In this document: piece by piece, positions 11,144-23,194 of the stretch
Layout: the number at the start of each line of letters is the position of its first letter
Position numbering within the stretch: position 1 is the stretch's first letter
Assembly: GCA_963693085.1 (NCBI GenBank)
Contig: OY856409.1
Span: 293,608,058-293,672,057 of the forward strand
DNA: 64,000 nt
Direction: 5' to 3'
Source of the DNA: Alisma plantago-aquatica
Taxonomy: Eukaryota > Streptophyta > Magnoliopsida > Alismatales > Alismataceae
Notes under the pieces: generated by a model
Database searches by the model: none
Told to the model about the DNA's origin: nothing
What the model saw: the letters and a program-made list of their open reading frames with translations, nothing else
Program-made: the position numbers and the translations under genes

Positions 11144-12908
11144 TTAGGATAGGTTGTGTGGAGCTTGATTTTCCTTATCACCTTCAGCCTCCGTCCTTTG
11201 CTTCTCCTCTCCCCCTGCTTCTTGAATGCATTCCCCTTCCTTTTCTTGGCCTATTTCATCACTGTTTTGGTTTCGTGGGCTTCTTTGTCGCACCTCTGAA
11301 AGGGGTTTTGTCCTGCCACTTCTCTTCATTTTGGTACCACTACCCCTTATGACCCTGTCCATTGATTTCTTGGCTTTCAATTTTTTATTTGTAGATGTCA
11401 TCAATGGTCTATTAGGGGTCTTGAATGGCAAGCTTTGTTCTGAACCTGTGGTTGTGGTTTCCATCTCTACGTCGTGTTGATCCTTAAGAATTTGTATGAC
11501 CTCATCTACCTCTGGGTGTACCATAGTGTGCTTCTGTCCTCTTGCCTTGTTGCCTTTTATCTGTGATGTATCATTGGATTGGCTTCGATGTGTCTCTCAA
11601 TTGATTAGTATTTCTTCCAAGACTTCCCTCTTCTATTCTGCAGTTTCCACAGCTCCTTTGGTCACCTTTTCCTCCATATCTTTGCAGGTCTAGATTGTCC
11701 CCTCTCGCTCTTCTTTTGTATCTTAGTGTTACTGGAAACCTATTCTTGTAGAGTTGTTTCTTCATCATCATTTGATAGAAAAGAAAATATGTTGGGTTGT
11801 CCCTCTTCACTTTGTGGTGGTATTTCTTGTGTGCGTCATTATCCCCTCCTTGCTTTTCCTTTTCCCTTTTGTGTGTCATCCATTCATGTCTTGGTTAGGC
11901 CTTTCCATCATTGTATTTAATTATGATTCCTACTGCTCCTCATTTTGCGTTGGTGGATCAAGGATTGAATTGCAGTATTTTGACGTGTGCCCTTCCTTTC
12001 CATACAGCTTACATGCAAATGGGAATCCCTCATACTCCACCTCATATTCTACCCCATTGATTAATATAGTAGAGATTAGTGCCTTCCTCATGTTAACTTC
12101 GACTGTGAGTCTAGAAAATCGGCTTCTCGTTCTGCTCTTTGTATGAGAGTCCACCTTCATGAGGCCACTGAGTGCTAACCCTATGTATTCGAACATGGTG
12201 GGGATGTAGAGATGAAGTGGGAGATTCAGGATTCTGACCCATACCACTATGTATTCTAGTAAATCCTCAGACGGTTTAAACGTTGGTGTCCACTCCCAAA
12301 TATCCATGCTTGCTCTGAACAGCTTCCATGGGCCACCAGTCAGTGTCGTGTTGAAATCTCTCTAGCACAAAAGTTGTACCATAAAGTGACCCAGATCGAG
12401 TTCGTACATATTAAATCATCCAGTAATGTTCCACAGTATTTTCAATCGATCCTTCAGATTCATATATCTCGTTCCTTTCCGATCAGGTAGACTACAACTG
12501 TGTACCTCCACGGCTCTGCTACCTTCTCCTCTACATCTGAGTTTATGTCAATTGATGGGGTGCCTTCCACTTCTTTCAGTGTGACATCCTCTAGGGACAA
12601 GTTCTCTTCATACTGTGTTTCTAGGAACAACATGCCCGTAGATAGATCATGTTCTCCCCCCAGGACTTGGCTGAACGATGGTTTGTCTTTCATCCATACA
12701 TACTACGGCACCGTCTGTGATCCCCTACCAGTTTTTTTGATCGTGCATTCACCAATGCTTTCCTTCTAATTTCCCCAGTTTTTTCCTCCATTGCTCTCTT
12801 GTGCCCATGTCTGTTTGGTTGTCGATTGGTCATTTGTGTTTTTGCCCCGCCTGCCTGCGTAGTTGAGTAGCAGACCCTCCGTCGAGATCTGAAGGCTTTG
12901 TCCCTCAT
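11144..12908 (-). pseudogene. LINE ORF1: DUF4283-like region with CCHC knuckle
   Basis: ORF1 proteins of plant LINEs bind element RNA. The pieces in order are 12690-12908 (basic N-terminal region), 12460-12693 (ends in a PWRYTVVVYLIG segment like the start of DUF4283), 11930-12307 (WVRILNLPLHLY segment and a zinc knuckle) and 11571-11879 plus 11144-11524 (basic, Lys/Arg/Glu-rich tail). The knuckle reads CKLYGKEGHTSKYC, so the second Cys of the CX2CX4HX4C pattern has become Tyr and zinc binding is probably lost. Frames change between pieces. GC-rich DNA at 12909-13060 is probably the LINE 5' UTR or the start of ORF1. Confidence 0.75.
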
Positions 12909-13060
12909 TCGTTACCTTCTCCTGTATAGCCTCCGTTCTTGGTGTTCCTCCTGGGTCCTCGATCGTACCATCCCCTCTGATTGTGACTCCGTCATCATGA
13001 TTTGCTCCTAGGGTTTCCCCGTGTTCTCCTGCGCCGCCAGAGCCCCTACGCCCCCGTCAT

Positions 13061-14851
13061 TTTCTCCTTATTGACTCAATATTGTATTTCCCATGTGATT
13101 TATTCTAATCCATTGGATGTTGAAGCATCCAATATTATTCATTGGATCAGGTTCATTGTTCAAGGTTATTAATTGAAGTATAGGTCTAACCATTTTATCA
13201 ATTGAACCAAAGAACCATTGGTTCAAGGTTTAGTCAAATCTACAATTACATTCTTAACTCATCATATATGGTGATGACCTGATCCACCATTAATTTTGAT
13301 CATTAGGTCACCATTGGTTGTTAGATCAGTAATACATTCAGTTAACACCATCAAATATTAAGCTAATGTCATCATCGATTGATATCATCATTAGAATACT
13401 TAGTGGATGATAATTAAACGTCTAATTGAGCCAAAACCTGACCTAAGGGGTGACCATAGGTTGTCACCATAAATTTGACACCCTTGATCACGAACATTAG
13501 TATCCAAGATAGCAAGACCATTGGTTATTGAATGGTATAACCATCGGTTGTGTGATAGGGAAGGAAATAGCTTGAAAACCCTAATTTGAACCATCAATTA
13601 TTTTGTGCTTAGCACCATAGATTGATGATATCAACCTGTCCCAGATCATGTTACACCTTAGAAAGGTTGTACACATGTTTACAAGTTCATATAGAACTGG
13701 AATAGAACAGGGAACACCACAAGAAATTGAAATTCTAAACAAGCATGGTTTCTCTATGCTTAAATCAACACATTAAGGCATAAACATGAACTAACAAGCT
13801 TCTAGTAAGCAATATAAGTGAAGAATGTTATATAACTCACCTCTATAGAGTAGGTCAGATCCCAAACAGCAAGAATCTCGAGCAAATAGGGCAAGAAAAC
13901 CTTGGATTCAGATCTGAACTTGGCCAAATAGGTACTTCTTTCCACAAACAAGCAAAATCCTACAAAAAGAAACAAGAAGGATAGATTTTTGAGTTCTAGA
14001 GTCACTTTCACCATAGAACATCAAGGTTCCGACCTGAAGGAAGGTATAAGGAAGGATAAGATCAAGAGAAATGGAGAAGGAAGGAATAAAACAACTTGCC
14101 TTGGTCAAAATTCCTAGAAGATGACCTTAGAAACCCTAGATAGGGCTAGATGGAGTTCTAGGAGACCTTCTTCTCCAAAAAGAGGTTGTCTTCTACCTTA
14201 GAGAACTTGGTTTTGCAGAAAAATAGAGTGGATTCATTGCTTTAGGTTAGAGGAAAGAGAAAGCAAGCATAGTTTCTAACTTGGGCAAAGAAGAGGTAAA
14301 TATAGCCCATGGATAAGGATAGAAGCAAGCATGAGGTGTAAAAGTAGCTTCCCCATGTGTCTATGGCCTTAAATTATTAAGAATATACAAGCACACATAC
14401 AAGAAGCTCCCCCACCGTCCATATCGACCTGCTTAGCTTTCCTTTGTCGAATTTCCCAGCCAATCACATAATTCATTAGTTGATAGCTACTAAAGGTAGC
14501 TCATCCATAAAGGGGTAAACCCTAAAATACCCTTGAGGAAACACCTTCAATCCATGGCTCTACTAGGAGCCCCATGGCTCAAAAATCTCAAGAATGATAA
14601 TATAACATCTAAGGAACATAATGTATGTGACAAATTTCTATGAAAACCCCTCAATTGGGTAAATTATAGAAAAGTCCAAAATGTATAGAAAATTGTATAA
14701 CTTGCTCAAACAGTGTCTAAATTGGACCAAATTTGAAACTTAAGCTTGTCTTACCATTTAAAAACATTTAAAATATTATATTAGAGTTATAAGCATTAAA
14801 TTATGAAAAATAAGCTCATTCAACTCATTAAGAAAGTTCAGGGGCCTTACA
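13061..14851 (-). repeat. Truncated gypsy-type LTR (element E)
   Basis: The right end (about 14640-14851) resembles the end of the B LTR. Both carry an AAACCCCTCAA..TGGGTAAATT-type block, a gap with TTGCTCAAACAGT or similar, and a terminal CTTACA/GTTACA. A donor-like GAGGTGAGTTATATAAC on the minus strand (about 13830-13845) aligns with GAGGCGGGTTTTATAAC in B. A TATA-like box lies at 14299-14306. No internal region or second LTR is visible, and the left side is cut near the LINE. It may be a solo or truncated LTR. No long ORF fits a protein; the small minus-strand frames at 13802-14108 are probably chance. Confidence 0.55.
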
Positions 14852-15660
14852 GATTATGAGTCTAATATAGGAAAGTAAGAGGAATCCATATCACCCCTAT
14901 TCAATCACCATAACATAGTTATGATTTCATGCCCTCATGGGTTTTCTTGCTTGAAAAAAAATTTATTAGTGCCTTCATTACTATATATAAACAAGACCTA
15001 TACATGAAATAAAGCTACACATAATAAGGCAGTATGTCACATAAGGCAATATAAAATGCAAGTAACAACACCGTATTCTATTAAACTTTTCATGGATACA
15101 TATCCATCAAAAAAAAAAACATGAAAAGACAACAAAATAAAGACAAATCCTAAAACATGAATATACTATGTATCTTCTCCTTATTGGAGCTTGCCTTCAT
15201 CGATACAAAACACAGCTAACATGGCTATCTCAATTGATGATGTTCTTACTCCTCCACAATTCTATGTATCTATAAATATGCATGAACAATCATAATCAAC
15301 CAATGACGCCTATTACAATAAATATATTGAAACACAACAACCCAATTTCTAGGCATCTCTTCCCGCCACCTCTTCAGAAGTGCATGCAAACTTGCATATT
15401 CCACATGATGGTTTCCAAACTAAAAATGGAACTCAACTAAAAAATAGGTGGATGAATGCCTTAACCTAGACAACACAATAATATTATGATACCCTTCCAT
15501 TACTAAAGCATGCAACTTGACATCTCCTCCAATGATTACCCAACGCCAATAAATGTTTGCATCTATCAAGCCTACTAACCACTGCACCAACTAGCCTCAA
15601 GCTCAAAGAAGTGCAACACCAACAATGATGGAATAATGGAGAAATAGACCAACTACATTT
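14852..15660. other. No identified feature (old AT-rich spacer)
   Basis: No ORF, RNA gene or repeat boundary recognised. It contains an A-run (15111-15119), and its minus strand may continue the LRR-like fragment described next, but too degraded to place. Confidence 0.4.
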
Positions 15661-15893
15661 TGTCCCTCCCTAAAGGCAGTGAAAACATTGCACATGTCAA
15701 GTGTATTGCCAACTAGATTTGTAGAGGATGGGCGACTCTACCTTTGATATTTCCATGTCACTTGGCATTGGTAATACATTGGTACAACTTAGATAAATTA
15801 ATGCACACTCCCTGAAGTTCATTCTCCATTGTAGGGAACATCTACACAAAAACATATCCCTTATGTTGACAAAATAGCATATGTCCAGATAAT
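15661..15893 (-). pseudogene. Decayed LRR-like fragment, possibly from an NB-LRR gene
   Basis: Minus-strand translation gives PMPSDMEISKVESPILYK. After a one-base frame change it continues NLVGNTLDM..FTAFREGQNVVGL. This is the pattern of the first LRRs in plant NB-LRR proteins (P.CPKL..LLL..N.L..IPD.FF...L.VLDL). The match is by eye and loose, with stops just downstream. If real, it is a piece of a host resistance-type gene that served as the target for element D, whose LTR begins at 15894. It could also be chance or an unknown repeat. Confidence 0.3.
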
Positions 15894-18800
15894 TATAATG
15901 ACCACATTTGTGCTTAATTGGTAAACTAAGGTTTACCTGAATGATTACATGCTTGATTAGATTGAACAGCATTTAGACTTGATTAATGATAGTAGATTAA
16001 TTGTGATGTTTCAAACCTAATAAGAAACTCTAAATATTATTTTAGTTTGAAGAATTAGGATTTGAGAAATGCAAACCCTAATCGGCAAAAATTAGGGTTT
16101 TGATAGTACATGAATATGGAATTTGATCAGGATAGTAGTGTGGTAAATGGTTTTTCATACTTTCTAAAAATTTTGTATTTATTTGAATTTTGGATATGAT
16201 ATGTATAACTCAATCATTCATATTGCAGAAAAATTTCAGAATATTTGAGTGTTCTTTGAATGTGGTTCTCGATCGAACTATACTTCGACCAAAATGCTGA
16301 CAGAGTGCTTTTCAACAGTGTAGTGTTTTATTTTTAGTTATTTATTGATAACTCCAAATGATATTAAATTTTAAATTAAGATCTGAAAATCAATAATAAA
16401 CAACATGTAAAATTTTCATAATTTTTGGATGCGTTTAGACCTTATCAGTAGACGAATTACAATACCTTACATTTCTATAGAATTCTGGATAGCATTGCAC
16501 TATTCGATTTTTGATTAATTAATGGAAGCCTAAATTGATCTAAAATTTTAATTGAATCTTTTTAACTCAATTATAAACAACAAGATAAATTATAATAATT
16601 TTTATATGAGTTTTGATCTCTGAAGTACACGAATTTACAAAAACCTTTTTATGATAGAAAAAAATTTGCTGAAATAAGAAAAAGTATAGTAAGGGGTCAA
16701 AGTGCAATTGACCCAAGCAGCTCAATTTCTCTATATGGTCAACCTAACACACAAGGATCTCTCATAATTCTTGATTCAATCTAGAGAAATGAAATCCTAT
16801 AGAGAGAGAGATAGAGAGAGTTAGGATTTGAAAGGAGAAATTGATGGAGATGCTGACTTAGGGTTTTGCAGTCTGAGGAATGATGAAATCATGTCAGTTT
16901 AACTTCTTTGGATGTAGTTTCATGGTGAATCTTCTCTCACATGTCGAAATTCCATCCCTCCTCTGATTTGATTCAAAATGGTATCAAAACTTCCCCTTTT
17001 CTCACTCTTTCTTCATAATCCCTCATTTTTAGGGTTTCCGAGTTGAAAGGAAGAAGAATTGGGTGAATTGCTAGGGATTTGATATGAGATTGAGATTTTC
17101 AGTGATGAGCTATGTTTTTAAGGTGTTTTCACACCTTAGGGTGAGTGAGAACTTCCTTTAAACAGTATATTGCATGATATTGATTAATTCATCCATAATC
17201 TTTAATTGCTAGTATGCGACTACAAACCCTGAATTGTCTATTTGTTCTAAGTTGTTGCAAAATGATATGAAATGGATTCTTCCTCTATTTGGATGAAGTT
17301 CAGATGATAAAATCATATTATAAATGTATACAATACATCCTACTGAGAATTCTCTAAGTATTCGCAGAGGTTATAAGAGTAAATTGAAATATAGGAAATT
17401 TGTCTATGACTGAAAATTGTTGTATAAGTAAATAGAGAAAATTGCTTATCTAGATGCCCTTGGTTATGAATGATTGCTTATCTAAATTCATAGTATATAT
17501 ATTTAAGATACTATCTTGGATTTCGTTCAAAGTGAATAGTGTTTGTTTGATATCTCAGTAAAGAGGGTGAAATCCTAGATGCGAGGAAAGTTGGATATTT
17601 GCGAATAGACATCGTGAAATCCATTTGAAGGGATTTTCTTGACATGATAGACTTTATTTATTCAATGTTATTATTGATGAATGATATCCTAGTGAATGGC
17701 ATGGAAACCCAAATTCAACTCAGTTCTAAGGTTTCATACATATATTGATTTTATATGATTTGTTGATAGTAGTCTTTATTCAATGAATGTTTATGTTGCA
17801 TGAAACCTTTATGGGAGCCATGTAAATAAGTTGTTGCCTAGTGAGAGGTTACAAGATGTGTGATGGCCTTGTGAGCCATGAGAATACTTGTACAACTAGT
17901 GAAATGAATACCTTAGTCTAAGGACCTAGAGGTAATGGTTACTTGTTACAGAGGTAACAATGCTATGTGATGATCTAAGGGTTTGAATACCCAGATCCAG
18001 TAATCATGATAATGATGTGAAGGGATGAGAATTCTCAGTAATGTGATAAGGAATTTAGATCCCAAGTATCATGTGTTTTAAAGATTTGAAAAGTATGAGA
18101 TAGATGTATTACACCTTTCTTTGTAGCATTTGTAGTGATTAAATGAAACCCTAAGGGTAGGGTGTTCAATGAATCAAGTATTGTGATATCAATGTTCTCA
18201 GTTATTATTAATAATTCTTGTCATGATAAGTAATTAACTCTTAATTGAGTTATGAGATACACAACTCAAGATTTTGATTGATATGTACGATTCTAGTGTG
18301 TATGTGCCAAGTGGACATGAAATCTGTTTATTTAAGAATTTTAGTCTGCCTGCATGTATAGTATGTTGATTACTCAGTATATTACAATGTTTTGAATATA
18401 CTACTCTGCCAAGTTTAGAATGATATACATGCTATATTATAACTTCAAATAAGTAGACACGACACCATAGAGATACCAGAGTCAAGTATAAGTAAGAGAA
18501 GGGTATAATGTAGAAAGAGCTTTCTAGGAATAATAAAATAATAGACTTAGGAGCCCTGAACACCGTAGAACCCCTATGTGAGGTATGTGCCTTAGGGGTG
18601 AAATGACCTAACCCTGGTAGCATCCAGTATACGGGGGTCAAAATGTGTTATCAGGTGGCACGGGGGACGAAGCCCTAGTGGAAGTCTCCATAAATTATAG
18701 TTTGCAGTGTCCAACATCAACCAGAAGTCCTGGTGGCACTAGAGTACAGAAAAGCCATGAGGTGGCTTGACTCTCCGCCTATGTGCTCAGGTTAGAGGAG

Positions 18801-19690
18801 GAGTCCAGTTTAGGCCAGAGAGCCATTTCCCTATTGCATACCAGGAGAGTAGTCAGACTTAGCATTTCCCAGGTGTGTTTGCTAAGTCTTGTACGGTGTG
18901 ATCGTAGTGCACTACGAGTCTTCATATGTAGATTACACTACATATGATCAGGGCATAATAAATTGAATGAGAGGTCAAACAAGTGTGTACAATTATTCAA
19001 ATATTCTTTGTATGTTTCTGAATTATTAGTTCTCTTTATGATCAATCAAGCATTTCATATATTGATTCACTCTTATGGATATTTAGAGTATCCTGTCATA
19101 TTTATGATTGTCAATTATTAGACTCTCTAAAGCTTTCTACTGTTATAATTGATATCAATTGCTCAAAAGTATATTTGTAATTATATCAGTGCTTTAGATT
19201 ATTTCTTTAAAGTACTCATTCACTGGGTGAGTAGGCTCACCCCACTACTCAAAATTTTTAGGGAAATCACATGGACTTGAAGAAGATATCATTTCATCAG
19301 AGTAGATATACCACAAGAGTTAAGTCTGAGTATAGTTAAGTTTTGTCAGTCTCTATCACTCTAGGTCCTTGTATAGATGTGAGAGAATTGTAAATGATGT
19401 TTTATATGTTTGTTTCCTTAATAAGAGAGAATGCAAATGATTGTCATGTCGTATGTACATGGAAGTGTGAGAAACATAATGAATGTATGGATGTGTATCA
19501 TTAATGATGAGATTACATTAGAGAAATAAAAGTTTAATTCTCTTGTAAAGTTAGTTTATGTGGTTCAATGCGAGAAAACAAAGAGTTTGAAAAGGAAGAA
19601 AAAGTTAAGGGTGATATTGGTATTACGTTAAATCCTCAATTGATACCCTAATCTCATGATTAATGGTAATTGTGAGATCGGGGTGTAACA
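15894..19690 (+). repeat. D 5' LTR (3.8 kb)
   Basis: 3797 bp. It starts TATAATGACC where the other copy has TGTAATGACC, so the terminal TG is mutated to TA; it ends GGGTGTAACA. It contains a GA-rich run (16801-16820), a donor-like GTGAGTGAG (17141) and the conserved acceptor-like core near 19225-19261. Confidence 0.9.
17141..19261 (+). other. Putative leader intron inside D LTR
   Basis: Donor-like AGG|GTGAGTGAG at 17141; the other LTR copy has GTAAGTGAG at 24432. The acceptor-like TTTTTAG ends at 19261. The spacing and the conserved core parallel A and B. Inference only. Confidence 0.35.
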
Positions 19691-19693
19691 ACT

Positions 19694-19705
19694 TGGTATC
19701 AGATC
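19694..19705 (+). other. D primer binding site
   Basis: TGGTATCAGATC, one mismatch from the initiator-tRNA-Met PBS TGGTATCAGAGC, three bases after the LTR. Confidence 0.85.
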
Positions 19706-22700
19706 TTAGGTTGAGTTGTCGAGGACCATTAAGTTAGTAAGTTAGAGTCATAAGTGTGGCAGATAGGAGATGTTATGATGTTAGCTCTAGGGATTTGAGT
19801 ATTTGGATATCCTGGCCCAGTATCTGAGTACTTGGATCAACCAGTATCAAGCTACTCTGTCTATTCTTTCATGTATACCATGTCCAGGTATACAGTGGAA
19901 GGATGGTCTAGAGAGGAACCCTAGAAATATTAGGGTTAAAAACAAGATAAGTAACATGAATTAAGAGCATAAATATAAAATGAGATAGAATTTTCATTTC
20001 ATATTGTTGTTTTATTGGAGATGAATAGAAAATCTCTTATATGTTTGAATTCAGATATTCATTATTTTGAAATATATATGGGTCTTTAAGATTTGTTGTA
20101 CACTATGCAGTTGTAGCATTTATTGATTACATTCTTTGTATCAAGTAGACTAGAAATGATCTTTGAATGAGATTTCCTAAGTGGATAAGTTTTCTTCCAC
20201 ACATTTGAGATGAATAGGAGTTGAGTAATCTTGAGTAGCTCTTGGCTTCAAGATTGTAGGTGTGGCCTCATCCGGCTGGCAAGATGCATTAATGGGATCT
20301 AATGACTCCTATTAGTAACATAACAAGAGTAAATTCTGGATAGATTAGATCCAAATTCTAGTATGAATGTATATACTCTAAGATTTTGAAGTATAAGGGA
20401 AAGACTGGGATAACTAAGAATCAGTTGGAACTGATATCTGAGATCCAACTTTGGGGCCTCATATGAGAAACCCTTCATTGGCAATAAAGGAACACGACAT
20501 AAGGTTCAGATTAAGTTTAATTATTAGTATTATATGAACTCTTAATATGAAATATGGAAAAGATATGATAAAAGTATGAAAGGGCCAAGATAGTAAGATT
20601 CAATCATGAGGAATGGATTATATAACCGAGTACAATGTTTTTATGTACTCCAAAGCAAAGGGAAAATAGAAGAAAAGAGTTAAGTATACGATAAGTACAT
20701 AGAAGTGAAGAGTCTTCAGAAGAGTTAAAGTGAAGAGAAATAGATGAGCATGTAAATCATAAAACTAGGATAAGAAACTTAGTTGGAACAAAGAGAAATG
20801 TTGGAAATAATGAGCTTGATTAAGGAATGAGGGTTATAATATAATTGAGAGCATGGAATGTATACCTTTATTAATAAGTTTAATACATTCATCCTTACTT
20901 CCTTTGGATTATAAGTCTCTATAGAACAACAAACTAGTTTCTAAAAGAAGAACAAAAGTGTAGCTAAATAAATGAATAAGTCATACAAAGGTAGACTATA
21001 TGCAGGAAGAAAAAACTTGATTGAAAGAGAAACTATGTTCCATCCATGCATGAGCCGTTTGATTTAAAATGAAGGATATGTAATGTATTAAACATGAGGT
21101 GATACTAGTAGAGAGATTATTGATTTAGAATTTCAACTTCACATTAGTAGAAGGATAAAAGGAAATATATGCAACATGGTATACATAATCATACACATAA
21201 AAGAAGCAACATGATCATAAGAGAAAACTAGAAGTTAAAGATGACATGTGGAATAGTAGTATATGGTAAGGGGATTATGGAAAGTAAAGAAGGGTTTGAA
21301 ACATAATGGAGTAATAAAGATTATAAAAGAAAGAGGTTGTGAGATTCAAGAAAGTGCTAATTAGTCAAGTATCCATGTTGATAATTAATTAAACCTACAT
21401 ATGAGAAATGTATTATAGAATGTTTGAAGATAAGAATTCTAAGTCTCAAAATCATCTTCTCTTTCATATCTTACTTAATAACAGCAATGTGGGAATGAAG
21501 TGATAAGAAAATGAATCATATATGATGCATAACCACCGTGGTACAGACATCTAGTTAATGTAATAATGACACACAATATGATGATGAAACCCTAGCAGGG
21601 TAATTGAGAATGTAATCTATCTGAATGGCTAAGTAAGAGAAATGAAATTAAATCGATAAGATAAAGAAGACTTTAGTAAAACTTGTGAGATCCAAAGTTT
21701 GAATTTCAAATTAAGGGAGCAAAGTCACATCACAATAGCATCATGCTACTGATAAGGACCAAACCCTAGAATGTTTAGAGTTGTAGTAGTTCAAGGGATG
21801 TCACTAGTGATTTGACCTTGAATACTAGCATCTCTATAAAAAAAGATCATGAGATTTGCACTATGAGAAGTAAACTAGCACTGATAGTAATCTAGGGTAT
21901 AAAGATAGCTAATCTGAAAGGTAGATAACAATATGGAAATGATTCGGAGTAAAGAGTAAGATATAAATTTGAAATGTAACAAGTGTGTTTTGAACAAAAG
22001 GAGAAATACAATATGAGTGAAGTGCGATGTGAGATAAATTCTTGCAGTGATAGCAAGAATGATGAATAATCTATTTGTACCTTGTATGTTTCAATTTTAG
22101 GAATGTTTTATCTACATGATTAAAATGAGAAGGATAAGTGGAAAAAAGTAAGTAGTAGTGAATGAGGAGAGAGATAAGAGAAAACAATGGCTTTTAGTAA
22201 TATGTGAATTTGTTTTTAGAAGTATAATTTGTTTAAGGTATATTAAGGGATGTAAATTGGTTCTACGTATGATTTCAGTGTACATGTGCAAGAAATATGT
22301 TAATTAAAGGTGTCTGATAATTGTAGTCATTCATAATAGTAATCCATCTTAGTATTGTACAATTGTGGTATGGTGATATGGGTTGAATAATGATGGAAAA
22401 AATGAAGGGTTACCCTGAATAAGGTAGTCTTACCTATTCACTCATATGAATAGAAGGGATGATAACCATATTGTATTGATATGTAACCCTAATGAGGTAA
22501 AGCTTGTTATACCTAGCTTTAATATAACTAAGTGATGGTAATTGGGTATGAATAGTCCTTTAATGACTAATACAATCATGGAGTACTTTGTTACTGTTGT
22601 TGAAACCCTAGTGTGCTATAACCTGATGGTTACACCTTGAATTATGTGTGGGTTCATACTTGAGAATAATATGGAATGTGATGGTAATGCTTCACCTTAT

Positions 22701-23180
22701 GCATCCATTATGCAATGGGGATGTCGTGAGTAGTATTGTACAATTGTTGTTGAATCTAGTCTTCCAACCCAAGACTTTTTTGCTATTTGAGTAGCATAAT
22801 AGTAAAAATTCAAAACAACATGGTGAACTCTCTTTTCTGACTTAGAGGTAATACATAACAATAGTACATATTGAGCCGTATGAATTGAGATAGTTGGATC
22901 AGATTATCAATGATGAGATAACACCTCAAGAGTATGAAAATATTGAAATGGTTGCTTCTATATCTACTCTATGATTGATTGTGGCATGGAGAATTCATTG
23001 GATATCATTGGGAACTGTTTCAGACATGTTGTGATTATAAAAGAAATAAAGGACTTAATGTTGAAAAGTGCATTCAAGTATGAAATACAAGAATATAATT
23101 ACATGTAAAATTTCAGAAGCTTAAAATAAACTTTGAATATACTTTGTTTGCATATTTATATTTTGGGGATGAAACTTTTT
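19706..23180 (+). other. D internal region, non-coding
   Basis: About 3.5 kb of AT-rich, purine-biased sequence. No frame longer than about 60 codons and no gag or pol motif on either strand. D would need proteins in trans. Confidence 0.8.
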
Positions 23181-23193
23181 AAGGGGGTGAGAA
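23181..23193 (+). other. D polypurine tract
   Basis: AAGGGGGTGAGAA immediately before the 3' LTR start at 23195. Confidence 0.85.
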
Positions 23194-23194
23194 T

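Larger units (their letters stand above)
1..13060 (-). mobile_element. LINE (non-LTR retrotransposon), split by a copia element
   Basis: Two blocks, 1-1690 and 9911-about 13060, make one minus-strand LINE once the copia element at 1691-9905 and one copy of its target duplication are removed. Read on the minus strand the order is ORF1 (DUF4283-like region and CCHC knuckle), endonuclease, reverse transcriptase and the start of a zf-RVT-like C-terminal domain. The 3' end and any poly(A) tail lie beyond position 1. The right boundary near 13060 is placed where GC-rich leader-like sequence changes to AT-rich LTR-like sequence, so it is approximate. Every reading frame carries stops or frameshifts, so the copy is dead. 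Confidence 0.85.

Noticed and set aside
15697..15972. 91-codon minus-strand frame taken as one gene
   Set aside because: It crosses the D LTR boundary at 15894, so it is not a single coding unit; only its part outside the LTR is considered.
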